DNA of 64,000 nt from Asterias rubens. Taxonomy: Eukaryota; Echinodermata; Asteroidea; Forcipulatida; Asteriidae. A model generated the notes under the pieces. It saw only the letters and a list, made by a program, of their open reading frames with translations. It made no database searches and was not told where the DNA came from. The stretch lies in assembly GCF_902459465.1 (NCBI RefSeq), contig NC_047068.1, positions 17,383,195-17,447,194 on the forward strand, in the 5' to 3' direction. The position numbers and the translations under genes are program-made. Positions 12,257 through 56,684 of the stretch are shown in pieces (within the stretch, counting starts at the first letter, position 1; every line of letters starts with the position of its first letter).

Positions 12257-14566
12257 CTAGTTACCTTTACTCCCCTTCTTGAATTCCAGGGAGGATGAGA
12301 AGATTCAAAATCTCGAGTTCCCGTCTGGTCCGTCCTTCAGGAACTCGTGTCCGAGACCATTACCACACTTATTGCAGGATACCTGAATTACAGTCACATC
12401 AGATAAACAAATGTTATAAAAGTTGTCAAGCAAGCCAAATTTGCACTTCTGTTTGATTTACTGAAACTCAGGAAGTGATAATTATTGTAACTTATGATTG
12501 CCGCAAGAACTTTTGATAGCAATATTTCTGTTTTTAAAAGCCAGGCAGGTAGGTGTATGGATGGACATACAATTGGAACTAACAGTGTAGCAGTGGTGGA
12601 CTGCACAAAGAAAAGACTAGTCTTATCTTAAGCTAGGATGAGTTACTCGTTCCAGCTTTTAGGACTAGCCCATAAGTTTTTAATATCTCCGCAGACTTGT
12701 CCTAAGTTAGGACTAATCCTATCTCTTTGTGAAATCGACCTCTGGTCTTACAACATCTCATAAAATAAACCAACCTTCAGAGCATTGCCACCCTCTGACC
12801 TTTTGGAAACACTGTCTGGATGGACAGTTTCTGTGAAAGCTGGCCATGGGGACGAATGCTTGAACTTTGACACACTGTTGAATAATTCATGACCACAGCT
12901 AGAGCAAACATAAACACCTGGGGAAGAATTAATACAAATTATTTCCATGAGTAGCTTACAATTTTTATTTTAAAATTAAACAATAGGAAATGTTTTCACA
13001 TTCCTTTACCTCTAGTTTTTTTGTTTTAACCTGGTGAAAAGTCACTTGGCAACTTTGTACTGCACCACTCTGGGTCTCATAAGGTTTATTGCGAATAGCA
13101 AAATATCAAAAGAGGGCGCTATTGAACCCACACAAAGGTATAGGTGTTGCGTGCGCGAGTCGTAGAAACTGCATAGAAACCGCCCCATATTCCTTCTCAC
13201 AAAGCATTGCGGTTCTGAATCGCGGTAAAGCTTATTGTAGGCTCATAATTATACTAGTAAAGTACCGTCCAACATTATGACAGGCCTAGACCCAGTGACT
13301 GGGGTGCTGGATTCCTTTTTTCACAATGTTGAAAATATTGGTCAGATTCCTTTCTTTTTTTCTTTTCTTTTTTGACATAATCGGTCATCTAGTACTACTG
13401 TACTAGGGTAGGCTAGCCCAGGTTGGACTCCTCCGTTGCATGCAACGCGACGGCACTGACTGACGTGACGTGGTCCTACCAGGCCTATGACTGGTGATAG
13501 TGTCAAAATTTCGAGAAAAGGAATCTAGCGCCAGTCACTGGGTCTAAGTACATCAGTACTCTGTGTTTATCACATGTTTAAAGTCAATGTCTATTCTAAT
13601 TTATAACACAGTACAAGCTTTCTCCCCGCTCATTGGTTTAGAGCGCGTCACATGACATGTCTTAGTTTTGCTAGACGACGGCCGTGTGATAGTGCGTCGG
13701 TTTGCCGTGCGCTAGTCCGAAGACTAGCACACGGCGTGCATTACCCAGACGTCCGTTGCGTGTACGAGGATGATAAATTAATAGTCTGTAACAATTTCGG
13801 ATTGCACGACACTACATGCAGCACAGTAAAAGTCTGTATTCGCGTCGTCCGTGGATTGTAGCATTCAGGTCTGTAACTTAATAATATTATAATAGTAGAG
13901 TATTAAGAAATGTTTGGGGTGTTATAAAACAAATATTGACTGCTTTTACTCGTGCAATGGTTAAAACGATAACTCCCTCGGTGATCCCCATAGCGTTCTA
14001 TTTTCCCTCGGCTTTGCCTCGGGAAAATAGAACGCTCTGGGGATCACCTCGGGAGTCATAGTTTTATTTAACCATAGCACTCGAAGCAGTCAATATTTGT
14101 ATACTAGTCAATGTTACAACAATGACCCTTGGTCTTCATCGGAAATGTGGGTGGGTGGGTCAAAATCAAAAGAAATAACTGAAAATCGAAATTCACTTTT
14201 TGTATATATGAAAAGTTGAATGAATAGTCCATCCACAGACGATCTATCAAACATCAAACATTATGTTTGTACACTAACAAAGATGATTGTGATGCGCTGT
14301 GTATGTATAAATGCGTGTACACCCGGCGTTTAATAGTCATGTGCTGTTCACTGGACACACTGACTGACAGATACTTCTAGAAACTATAATAAGGGAGCCT
14401 TATAAAGTTATAGTTTCTAGTAGAAGTAACTGACAGAGAACTGTTGTGAATCATAGAGTATGACTATGAGTGACAATATTTTGTATAAATTTTGTTTTTA
14501 TTTATCTTTCTTACCTGCATCGAAGTGGTTTTTGTATTTTTCTCCTCCCCACCCACAGAACGACAT
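12257..14566 (-). CDS. MSRB1: Methionine-R-sulfoxide reductase B1, selenoprotein R
   Basis: Minus-strand exons 14566-14515, 12917-12775 and 12382-12257 join in phase to 106 residues plus stop (human 116). The enzyme reduces methionine-R-sulfoxide in proteins in cytosol and nucleus. Exon 1 encodes [17 protein letters not shown], keeping Cys4, the residue that resolves the selenenylsulfide in the mammalian enzyme. Exon 2 has the first zinc pair C22-SS-C25 and the signature [11 protein letters not shown]. Exon 3 has the second zinc pair C68-NK-C71, the [13 protein letters not shown] block and then R-F-(UGA)-I-F-S-S-S. The UGA at 12307-12305 sits exactly at the catalytic selenocysteine (residue 91; human 95), and the frame continues 15 residues to TAG, so the UGA is very probably recoded. 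Donors GCAG|gtaaga and AAG|gttggt, and the acceptors, are canonical. Confidence 0.93.
12305..12307 (-). other. MSRB1: UGA selenocysteine codon of MSRB1
   Basis: In-frame TGA on the minus strand between R-F and I-F-S-S-S, the active-site context of MSRB1. Standard gene finders would stop here or skip the exon. Confidence 0.92.
12606..12741. repeat. TTTCACAAAGAG-type MITE (copy 2), in MSRB1 intron 2
   Basis: Same motif order as the copy at 4386, ending ctctttgtgaaatcgacc. It ends about 34 bp from the exon 2 donor. Confidence 0.65.
13287..13546. repeat. 260-bp MITE with TAGACCCAGTGACTGG ends
   Basis: The left end TAGACCCAGTGACTGG and, after a gap, GGATTCC are mirrored at the right end (GGAATC ... 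CCAGTCACTGGGTCTA). It lies in MSRB1 intron 1. I saw no other copy in the window. Confidence 0.7.
13930..14099. repeat. 170-nt hairpin with CTCGGCTTTGCCTCGG centre
   Basis: Long imperfect arms (caaatattgactgctt ... aagcagtcaatatttg outside, gttctattttccctcggc inside) fold onto a G/C-rich centre at about 14006-14022. The centre motif is shared with the hairpins at 57757 and 61968. Confidence 0.8.
14363..14436. repeat. Small hairpin flanked by the 8-bp repeat ACTGACAG
   Basis: ACTGACAG at 14363-14370 and 14429-14436 bracket a hairpin with arms TACTTCTAGAAACTATAA and its near reverse complement (three extra bases on the right). It sits about 80 bp from exon 1 of MSRB1, inside intron 1. Confidence 0.65.
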
Positions 14567-14699
14567 TTTGTCAAAGTTAAACAACACCACACTTCCTAAA
14601 AATTCACACCAGATGAAAATTGTTCAATCCCGACTGGACAGCAAAACTTATACAGAGCAGTCAGCAATCACAACAACATGAGAGCAACAAGCTTCCGCA

Positions 14700-16085
14700 T
14701 GTGATGATAATGAATGATGATGCAGTGCTGTGTCATATCGTCGTGTGTACTTTATTTTTTTTATGAGTTTCCGAATGGTTACTTCTCACCAATAGGTGGC
14801 GCACGTCAACTTTTAATTTCATTTCAGTCTCAACTAATGGCATTTTTATGCAGAATGCACCTCAAAATGTTAAAGGTGCTAATTTGAACGAACATGCCCT
14901 AAACAAATTATTTTTCTTTGTGGCAAATAGCTCAACTTTGGCCCGCATAATAGTCTTAATCACAATTGAGTTAGAAAGAGATATTCTAAAAATAAAAGGA
15001 ATTGATTTTATTAAAACTGAAATCCTTCTCAATTAACTACTTTTTAATTTCAGTTTTGTGAGCGGTGCATTTTATCGCAATACTGAAATGGGCTCACTGA
15101 GATCTCAATTAAGTTGTTTTGAGGAAAAAGTAGACCAAAAAATACACACAGTAAGAAGAGAAACAAAACAAGAACATACAAATAAGTACCCTGACAGGTT
15201 TAGTGCATTACATGCTGATAATGTTAAATCATTCTTCTTGCATTTCACTGAATTATTTGCATCATTTGTTTACCCCATGCATCCTGAAAACAAAGCCAGA
15301 CCACAATCATATCGATCAATACCCGATACTTAGAAAACTTATTTTGAAGATTTTGTCTTGACTCTGTAACATGACAGAAGGCATCTAAAGAAATGTTTAA
15401 CATCCATCAAAATCCCCCACCAAAAACCCTCCAAAATCTATACATGTACATGTAGTTGCTATTATCGATTTAGTTTTGAGGAACGCTTCCTTCTTTAAAT
15501 GGATTCTTGGGAAATGTTTCCCACTCTCTTGCTGGATCAACCAGCCAGGGCATGTTGGCCAGTGGCCTTTGTCATGAGCCTTTGTTCTTACAACCCTATA
15601 TTTATGATGGAATAAAATATATCAGACTTTCAGTCAAAAAAACAACTTATTAATACTTAATACCAGCACAATTGTCCTTAGAAACGATGAGAAAAGACGC
15701 CACACTTGTTTCTTAATTTTACTTGTCATAAAAACATGCACAAATTCCACGACACAAAATGTCAACCACTTTGGTGTACTACAAACAAAATAATGAAAAT
15801 TTCACAGAATGATTGTGTGGTGTGTTTATTGAAAACTGATGACCAGAAATGCTTCCCACACAAAACCAATGTTGCCCACAAGTTTTATCACAACGCATAT
15901 GGATTGCAAACAGAAGACCTCTACAATGCAGCCTTCTCATTTAAGAAATCAAATTTATACCCTGCCTGGTTCGACAAGTTCTATAATTTGGGTGTGATCC
16001 CTGGCTACACGGCAGTTAACGGTTGAATGGCTTCTGACTGGCACCCCTGAACAAAGATATTGACAAAAATAGGGATACCGCCAAT
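14700..16085. other. Region upstream of MSRB1, no gene recognised
   Basis: One plus-strand frame is open from 14848 to 15333 apart from a single stop at 15034-15036, and another is open 15706-16026. Neither has recognisable motifs, and the second runs into SINE sequence. The MSRB1 promoter should lie just right of 14566, but I can name no element in it. Confidence 0.4.
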
Positions 16086-16190
16086 ATAGGGCTAGATAGC
16101 TCAGTTGGTAGAGCGCCGGCATGTTAATCCGGAGGTCATTGGTTCGAATTCCACTCTAGTCAATTCTTTGTTCAACCCCCAAAAATCATT
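15960..16190 (+). repeat. tRNA-Asn-like SINE, best-preserved copy
   Basis: 16090-16161 is a 72-nt tRNA-like unit. It has a 7-bp acceptor stem (GGCTAGA with TCTAGTC), D-arm AGCTCAGTTGGTAGAGC, and anticodon loop ATGTTAA, which would read GTT (Asn). The T-arm GGTTCGAATTCC is slightly decayed. It is followed by the family tail ttctttgttcaacccc. Upstream, gaatggcttctgactggcac belongs to the same element. Other copies: 11670, 18020, 33880, 38165, 43065, 53140 and 60880. I call it a SINE, not a working tRNA gene. Confidence 0.75.
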
Positions 16191-16597
16191 TACAAATTTA
16201 CCCAGTCAGTTTCCCTTGTGGTTTATATTGATAAGTTCTATATTAGGAACAGTAAGACACAATTCTGTAACTGTAGGCTAAATGTGTTTAAAAAAAATGT
16301 TTGCTTTATTTTGTTCAAGATCAGCATTTAAAAAAGACATAGATGTGCACAAATTATAGTCAGTTTAGGAAAATTTCCCTCTTGGAAGTGGGGGCATAGA
16401 TGCAAACCAAATTTTAATTAAGAAACCCAAAATGAAGTTTTTGTTGGGCAAGTAAAAACATAAGTGCCTTAAAATCATCAAAATTAACATTATAGAGTAA
16501 TCCTAATAATAGAACATTCCATTATGTACAAGCCCATATCGCTCCTTGTTTATTTATACGTCAAACACCTTAAAATGAAACCTTGATAATCGGTGCC

Positions 16598-16765
16598 CAA
16601 TTTCACAGAGCTGTTAACACAAAGTAGCTAAGCACAAAACAATTTTGCTTACCAGAATAAGGTGACCATCCAAACTACACACATACCATTTCTGACATAT
16701 GAACTACTTTTTTTTTGCTTGGCAGAAATTTGTTAAGCACTTTTGTCTTTTAGAAGCTCTATGAA
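16598..16765. repeat. Copy of the CATAGAGCTGCTTAAGCA repeat
   Basis: Runs from the cccaatttcacagagct segment to ttttagaagctctatgaaa with gctaagcacaaaacaatttt between; the two ends are complementary. Other copies: about 20530, 37375, 44865, 49180, 59455, 60425 and 62290. Confidence 0.6.
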
Positions 16766-17091
16766 ATTAGGAATAGCTGTTTACACAAAGTGAAACTTCA
16801 AAAACATCACAGAGGCCATGACCTCTGTTGCCCATGGTCTTGGCTTTGGTGCCCTTTCAAAAGTTTTCAAGAGACTTGTATATTTCCTAATGGAAGTGCC
16901 TTTTGCAAAATGCAAATGGACTTGCCCTCTCAAAGATGAAATTCCAAGACTGCCCCTCAGCAACATAAGTTCCATGTAGCAATGTTACAGCAGACCATAC
17001 GGCAATAAGAAAATCTTTGCAAACTTGAATTCCTTTGCATAAAGTTTGTGTAGGTTTGCCCCTACTTTTAATATTCCATGCAATATTCATA

Positions 17092-17097
17092 TTTATT
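17092..17097 (-). promoter_or_regulatory. Candidate polyadenylation signal of UBFD1
   Basis: AATAAA on the minus strand, about 525 nt after the UBFD1 stop codon. Position fits; use is not shown. Confidence 0.35.
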
Positions 17098-17622
17098 TGA
17101 AGAGGAAATAAATGTCTCATTGAATAAAATTTAATAACAATCAACGAGGGAAACTTACTGGGTAAATGTTAATGTGGGGTTGAACATTCTTTGTTCTTAA
17201 CATTCTTTGTTCAACCCCTAAATGAACAAGTTTTACCTGCTTTAATCAGGACAACACAGCCCCTCTAAGGATTCCAGCTTTAAAATAAACCCTGTAATTG
17301 CGTCATGTTTAGATTGCAATCTGCAGACCATAGGTAAATGACTTTCTGTGTAAACGCAACCACTATCATTATTCATAATTTTCAGTAGAGGTTATAAATG
17401 CAATGATGACATCTATCTGAATTATCCCCTTCTTTTGTTGCTACATGTCTGTGTTTTGCACTTCGTCAGCCTAGACTCTCCCCGACCCTCCCTATACAAG
17501 CATCACCTACTGGCCTGGCCAGCGGAACATCTTTCAGCAGGAGAAACAAACAAGTACGAGAGCTTTGACACAACGGATGAGGAATACAAGAAACAAGGGG
17601 CTGGTGTTGCATTCGCCAACCG

Positions 17623-20600
17623 TCAGAAATACTGCCATTTGAAGAGGATTGCATCCTTGATAGCGTGTGTGTACTGCGCTGGTACCCAGTACAGCCAGTA
17701 GCGAGATTGCTCCGTCGGACCAAGTTGAATGGCCTAGTTTTTAGAAACAAAGAAGGAGAAAAGACAAGTGTTAAGGTTTCAATGTGGATCAGTCAGATTT
17801 GGGATTTTGGTTTGCATTGTGAGCAATGTCACTGGCACTTTATGATAAACATGATATCAAGTTTATTTGTATACAAGCAACGTAAATGGTGTACTGTACA
17901 TTGTCTAAATCAGAAAAATAAATGAAATGGTAATTGTGAAATAGCAGGTTGTATCGCAAACTTGGGTTTGATCCCTGGCTATACCATAGTTACATGTTAA
18001 TTGATTATGACTGGCACCCGGAACCTTAGGGTGAGATAGCCCAGTCTGACGAGCTACAGCATTTTAATCAGGAGCTCCAAGGTTTAAGTCCTGCTCTAGT
18101 AAGTTTTTCTTTGTTCAATTCAGCATCCATTTTCAATAACATATCGTGCATAGTCCCACCTCCGAGCAGAGTAAGCTCTTTGAAACATCTTGACAAAAAC
18201 AATCGGCTCTTTTCAGAGCCAACATTCCTTCCATTTCCAATAGAGATGTTCACATGCGTGTCCCAAATAGAATTACTAGAAGTAGTTACTTCTCATTTTA
18301 TATGTCTTCTCTAAATTCTACTTTAAAATTGTTTCATATCTTTAGGCACCAAGATGTAATGAGTTATACAGAGCCAAATTGACTCTCTGTATGAAAACAT
18401 TGACAACTTGGGATACTATTATCCATCATACAGGAGAACAATGTAAGCGCTATGATACATTAGCGCCAACGCACTATTTAAAGGCAGTGGACACTATGGT
18501 AATTGTCAAAGACTAGCCTTCACAGTTGGTGTATCTCAACATATGCATAAAATAACAAATTTGTGAAAATTTGAGCTCAATCGGTCATCGAACTTGCAAG
18601 ATAATAAAGAAAGAAAATGCACACTTGTCACACGAGGTTGTGTGCGTTTAGATGGTTGATTTCGAGACCTCAAGTTCTAAATCTGAGGTCTTGAAATCAA
18701 ATTTGTGGAAAATTACTTCTTTCTCGAAAACTATGGCACTTCAGAGGGAGCCGTTTCTCACAATGTTTTATACCATCAACCTCTCCCCATTACTTGTCAA
18801 CAAGAAAGGTTTTATGCTAATAATTATTTTGAGTAATTACCAATAGTGTCCACTGCCTTTAAGAGCTATTTATCAACATACATCTCAGATAACTTCTGAA
18901 CTACTCACCATGATATGATATTGTTCATGTCCCTCTATGGGTTCACTGATGACATTCTTAATGGAGCTCATTGGAAGCTTTTCTGTCCGCTCTGTCAGAA
19001 AAAAAAATTCACAAAAGTTTGTAATTGCTTTATTGTTATAGGATTTGAGGCATTGCATGGTGAGGTATCAATATATATTTGGTTTACGGTAACACCATGT
19101 GTGTATTCACTTGCCAGGTAGAGTTTGTTCTTTAGAGAACCGTCTTTCTTTATTCTACTCCTGCGAAGTAGATTTATCAGAGGTTCAGGAGACTTCTCAG
19201 TTCTAAAAAGAACAGTCCTGCTTTGTTAACTACTTCCCGGGCGGAAGGTATAGTAATTGGCTGGGACTACTACTTTAGCTTTTAGGATCGTACTATTTGA
19301 CTGCACTACGGCGGAGTCAGTTCTTGAATTGGTCTCATTGTTTCGACTAACTTGCTCTAGTCATCGTCAGGAGACTGGTGTATTGTTAATTATTTAAAAT
19401 AGAGACCAACAGTGACTTGTTCACTGGGTATTAAAGCAAGACGTCTACAATTGTGACAGTGCTTACTTCATGTTTTACTTTGGCCATTAGTTATCTGGGT
19501 ACCCAGTCTTTCAAGTGGCGAATAAAGAAGTACCACAAGCAGATTCCAGGCTAAAAATTGGACGGAGGCTACAGAGCCCATGTCCTTCTGTTGCCTTTTT
19601 TATAATTTTTTTCAAAACTTCTGTTATTTTACACAATTATAAAAGATGTATATTCTAACCTTTTGTGCCTATCCAGAGTTGATCGATTTCCAATTTGAAT
19701 GTGAGTCGTACTTTTCCACCAGCCTTGTTGTACATGCCAGATATTGGCACTGACGGTAATGCATCCTGTGCAGATGAAAACAAACGTCAATATCAAATCT
19801 TTGTCAAATTGTATTTCCAAGAGTATGAAGCATCTGAATTTGAACCTTTTATCAAGTTATCAAGTCCTTAAAAGGGATTTTCCACATTTGGTTATTTGAA
19901 CCCATTGTTTGCTTAAATCATTTATAGTTGGAGATAAATACAATAACACTAACAAGTGAAATTCCATTTCAAAAGATGGTAGCATTTTTGAGATATTTTT
20001 GAGAACCTTTAGCAATATTGTCGACACAGAAAGAATAATTTGCAATTAAAATCCACAATCTGAAAAGTAACCCTTTTCATATTTAAATTTGGGGGGGATA
20101 AAAAGTAAGCCTGAACTTAAAAAAAAAAAAAAATCACTAAAGTGAAAAGTTTCTCAAATATGCATTAAATACTATCCAAAACTGCTGTACTTCTTTCAAA
20201 GTAAGTTTTTTTGCCATTAGTTTTCACTGATATAAAGGTTCCGAGAAAAATTCATATTAAATTTCTGAAGTCTTAATTCAGACTGTACCTTTCTGCCCTT
20301 GATGCCAGGCATGATGTCTTCTGGTTTGCCTTTATCAAGAACCTTCTTGTGCATCTTCTGTTTGCTCAATGCCTCCTTGGCAGGGGCTCCTATAGTTCAT
20401 ACAACAGCCAATGAGAAAAACAGAAACAAGTGAAAAATTAGAATGAAATATTCTACACCGAATGAACCATTATTGCATCTTGAGTTATGTCTGGCACAAT
20501 GACTTCATTGATACAAGCAGTGATGTAGGTCCAAGTATAAAAAGTAGCTAAGCACAACTTATGCTTAAAATACTAAGTTCACTAGCCTTGACACTGGCAT

Positions 20601-22859
20601 GTCACATGTGCAAATTGTGACTGGTGTCCTGCTCATTCTGCTAAGCAGACTATTATTCAGTAATATTTTCTGCTTTGGAAAGCTTCAGTATGAAATTAGT
20701 TATAGTGTACCTGCTTCATCTTTTTCTTTAGTAGTTCCCTTGGCAACAGGTTTATTGACTTCTAGAACATCATTGATGGTTGAACCAATCAGCATCAACT
20801 TGACCCCTTTGGTGACCTTTAGATCTCTCAGTGTTTTGTCATCTTTCATCAGACCTCTGTACATCAACTTCTGCATCCCTGATGGTACACCTTTAAGCAT
20901 TACAAACAAAGGAAACAAATATTGTTTAATATCAGTCTTGTTTAAATCATGAACCATTAACAACAGTAACTTTTAAGTTTGTATAGTAGGCATTTCAAAG
21001 CACTTATTATTATTTATATCCAGACTGGTATTTGAAATTTCACAATTATGAAATCCATTTATATACAGGCCTGGAATAACCTGAAGGCCAAAGCCTCCGT
21101 TGCCCCTGGTCTTTAAGATGGTGCCCCTTCAAAAGTTTCCCAAAGACTTGCACATTGCAAAATAAAAATGGCCTTGCCCTTTCATTGCTCTCAAAGATTA
21201 AATTTCAGGCCTGTATGTTGCACTTTGTTATTGTTAAACCGCTTCAGCAGCCACTGCCAGAACATCTTAACGATAAGTCAACATGTAGTGGGTTCTTTTA
21301 AATGCAAATGATTACACAACACATGGGACTGGCTTTTTGTCTCATGAATGACGAAGCAATAATGGTGAAGTGTCTTCTTTAACAACACAAGTGTCAAGAC
21401 TGGGACTTGAACCCACACTCTGCTGATCAGTAACACCTCAGCTTGAGTCCAAGTTAACCAGTGTGCATTTAACAAACCTGTTGTCGTCTGCAAGTGTATC
21501 TTGAGAGATGAAACTGTTCCATCAAGATCAAAACTAACATCATGTTTCTGTTTATTAAACACCACTTTAAAATCCACTGTTTCTTTTGGTTCCGCAGCTT
21601 CTGCTGCTTCTGCTGGCTCATCACTCGAGACTCTAGTCAGTTCAGCTCCGGCAGACACATCCATGGCAGTCTCCTTAGAATTCTCATCTTCTTTGCTACT
21701 GTTCTCCGTTGTCACATCGACAGTTGTATCCGGTGGCTCGCTGCCATTTTTTGTTTCTGAGTTTGTATTTTCACTTTGCTGGTTTGTGGATTCCGTCTTT
21801 GACCCGGTCGTTAATTTGCTCCCGTCCTCTGGATTGGAGTTCTCCGAGGTTGTTTCTGAAGGGGTGCATTTTGACTTCTCTAGAGTGTCATCAAGCATCT
21901 CAGCATCGCCACCTACAGAAATAAATCAAATCATCATTACATGTACATAATCATTCATGGCCTTATGGAGGAATAAAAATAACAGCCAGTTTACAAACTG
22001 GACACACACATCTTGAATGTTGATGCAGGCTTGAGTGCGAAGTCATGAGGAAGACAGCAATCAATGGGATGCATGTTCAAAATCATAGTAAATATGAATG
22101 ACCCTTTTCTTGTCCTTGAACTAGATGATGGTGCATGTTTTGTTTGCTTTGAAATTGCTTGTACAAGATCACTATCAGCTTATTGTCCTTGAAATGGACA
22201 TGTACAGTGTAGTAAAAAATTCCCTTATTAAAATCTATCCTTTTGTCTTAGTTATAAATAGTCAAGTTAGATGTAGAAGTTAAAGGGGGAATAAAGCATG
22301 GTTAAAGTAATCACTAATAAAGTTTATGGAATTTGGGCAACTTTCCAAGATACAGATTGTAATTGTATCACTTCTATTTCCAACTTTCCAAGATTCAGAT
22401 TCAGTCAGAATCAGTCAGACTCAGATCAGTGATCACTCGCATTTGCAATTTATTTAGCAGGAGCAGTCATGGCAGTAGCTGCAGGCTACAATTGTACTAA
22501 GCAAGTTAGGCTAACCATGGAGCAATATAGGCTGGATGGACACTAATCAAAAGAATTCTAGTCACGGTCTAGTCACATAACTGATTTTTCAAGTCTCATC
22601 CCTCATCTCATAATTATAAATGATCTCAATCAATCAACAATCATCATCACCACACGTCACCAGCGAACAATTTTGAAACGATCACAAATGCTGTGCTTTC
22701 AAATACGATGTGCAAAATTAACATATGACCACGATTAGACTATTATGAAGAATCTGAGTCTGCCAAACATTCTTTCGATTTCGATCAACGATCATAAACA
22801 CCTGCAATGACATTGCAATACTTTTTTTTACCTGGGTCTCCGCTGTTGGTCGCCATCAT
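17623..22859 (-). CDS. UBFD1: Ubiquitin domain-containing protein UBFD1
   Basis: Seven minus-strand exons, all in phase: 22859-22832, 21912-21478, 20890-20711, 20389-20289, 19765-19660, 18991-18909 and 17733-17623. They give 347 residues plus stop (human 309). UBFD1 is a little-studied polyubiquitin-associated protein linked to NF-kB signalling. Residues 1 to about 118 are low-complexity, rich in Ser, Thr, Glu and Asn. A ubiquitin-like domain follows at about 120-215 (FKVVFNKQKHDVSFDL, GMQKLMYRGLMKDDKTLRDL). Then come the family block KVLDKGKPEDIMPGIKG, the VPISGMYNKAGGKVRLTFKL and QLWIGTKERTEKLP segments and the C terminus IKDAILFKWQYF. The last four exons are the most conserved. Two adjacent ATGs (22859 and 22856) precede GCGACC; which is used is unclear. 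The N-terminal region is longer than in human. Confidence 0.95.
17940..18120 (+). repeat. tRNA-Asn-like SINE copy in UBFD1's last intron
   Basis: Contains gtgagatagcccagtctgac, gctacagcattttaatcagg and ctgctctagtaag followed by ttctttgttcaat. It is diverged from the 16090 copy. The upstream part (tttgatccctggctatac) is shared with the same element at 15990. Confidence 0.65.
18481..18860. repeat. Full TTAA-type GGCAGTGGACAC MITE (380 bp)
   Basis: Ends are AAGGCAGTGGACACTATGG and ATAGTGTCCACTGCCTTT, with TTAA at both borders. The interior has gttggtgtatctcaaca, gctcaatcggtcatcgaact and an inverted pair around gaggtcttgaaatc. It sits in the UBFD1 intron before the 18991-18909 exon. Confidence 0.8.
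19085..19385 (-). repeat. Repeat with CATCGTCAGGAG and GGTAACACCATGTGTG ends
   Basis: Shares ordered motifs with 30840-31065 and the insertion at 37415-37735, in opposite orientation: gtattcacttgccaggtaga, gaacagtcctgctttgtta, cgggcggaaggtatag and actagagcaag-type segments. Fragments of the same end are near 42100 and 47000. Confidence 0.6.
21285..21480 (-). repeat. tRNA-Leu-type SINE copy overlapping the UBFD1 exon 2 donor side
   Basis: Contains acacaacacatgggact, aacacaagtgtcaagactgg and gacttgaacccacactctgc, as in the copy at 26990-28020 without the insertion seen there. It ends within a few bases of the splice donor at 21478, so exon 2 is immediately followed by SINE sequence. Confidence 0.6.
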
Positions 22860-22997
22860 TGCTTGATGTTGCAACACCGGTAAATTATTTACTGCTTGAG
22901 GGCGCTCTGCAACATTACCCAGGACAAACTGATGAGGGTGCTCTTCTTCCCGCACCGTCTTGAAAAAAAAAGAACCACCCAAACGGGATGTGACACG
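22860..22997. promoter_or_regulatory. Shared promoter between UBFD1 and ABCC1
   Basis: Only 138 bp separate the UBFD1 start (minus, 22859) and the ABCC1 start (plus, 22998). No TATA box is obvious. A near-repeat, gttgcaacacc and ctgcaacattacc, lies at about 22866 and 22906. Both 5' UTRs and the core promoter must fit here or overlap the genes. Bidirectional use is inferred from layout. Confidence 0.65.
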
Positions 22998-55900
<32,903 letters not shown>

Positions 55901-56242
55901 AGCCAATCATAAATATGTATCCTACATGAAAGTAACTGTAGAAGACCTGTATCAAAATTCTTTAATATCATCTTCACGTAAACTGGAATCCTTGAAACTG
56001 ATTGTTGACCTACAGCAACAAGAAGTGTGGAATTAACTTTTATCTTCAAGCATGCTTGAATCTTTGATTTTGATTGGTCGATCCATACCAACACGGAGTG
56101 TGATATTAATTTATTGTATATTGCACTGCCCATATCACAGCCTGCGTATTGTGTGTTGTAACTGTGCTTCGGCCTTGTTGGATATGGGACGCCTAGGCGC
56201 TATATTCTTACGTCTTCCACATGCGCTTGTGTGATAACTTAT

Positions 56243-56526
56243 AATAAAAACTGCCCAAATCACACCCGGAGTGTTGCCTTCTAGCTTGCCATGTTACGCT
56301 ATGTGTCAAGTTTGTTTGAAGATTAATTTGCATATGTACTTATGTTAACTGAAATTGACAGACATGTTCAACTATTGTTTGGCTTTTTAATAATTCTTTT
56401 CTATGTGCTAGAGTATGTTTGAAATGGTTTAGTGCAAACTTGAAATGCACACAACTGAAACTTGTTTTTTTTTTACAATGTATTTGCTAAAGTTTCAACA
56501 CAAATGAAAGTTCCCTGAAAAATAAA
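56243..56526 (+). promoter_or_regulatory. Candidate polyadenylation signals of ABCC1
   Basis: AATAAA at 56243-56248 and 56521-56526, about 343 and 621 nt after the stop codon. Confidence 0.45.
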
Positions 56527-56684
56527 TTTGTTCCACAAGCCTAAGGCATATCTGCATCCACGATGCTTCAGAAATGTGTGCATGTGCATTTAGGGTTATT
56601 GCTCTACTCTATACAGCTCTATGCATTTCTGCATGAAACCCCATGTGCCAAAATATGAGATGAAGCTTAATGAGGATTAAGCAT

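Noticed and set aside
14848..15333. Plus frame open for about 160 codons with one stop
   Set aside because: AT-rich, no recognised motif, and no in-phase splice partner found; left as unannotated.
15706..16026. 106-codon plus frame with Cys-x2-Cys-like spacing
   Set aside because: Its 3' half lies in the upstream part of a SINE (shared with 17950), so composition is not evidence of a gene.
17435..17701. Open plus-strand frame of 88 codons that looks protein-like
   Set aside because: It overlaps the UBFD1 terminal exon on the minus strand (IKDAILFKWQYF end), whose match to UBFD1 is much stronger, so the plus frame is a shadow.
21501..21950. 149-codon plus-strand frame rich in Ser, Val and Ala
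   Set aside because: Antisense of the low-complexity acidic exon of UBFD1.
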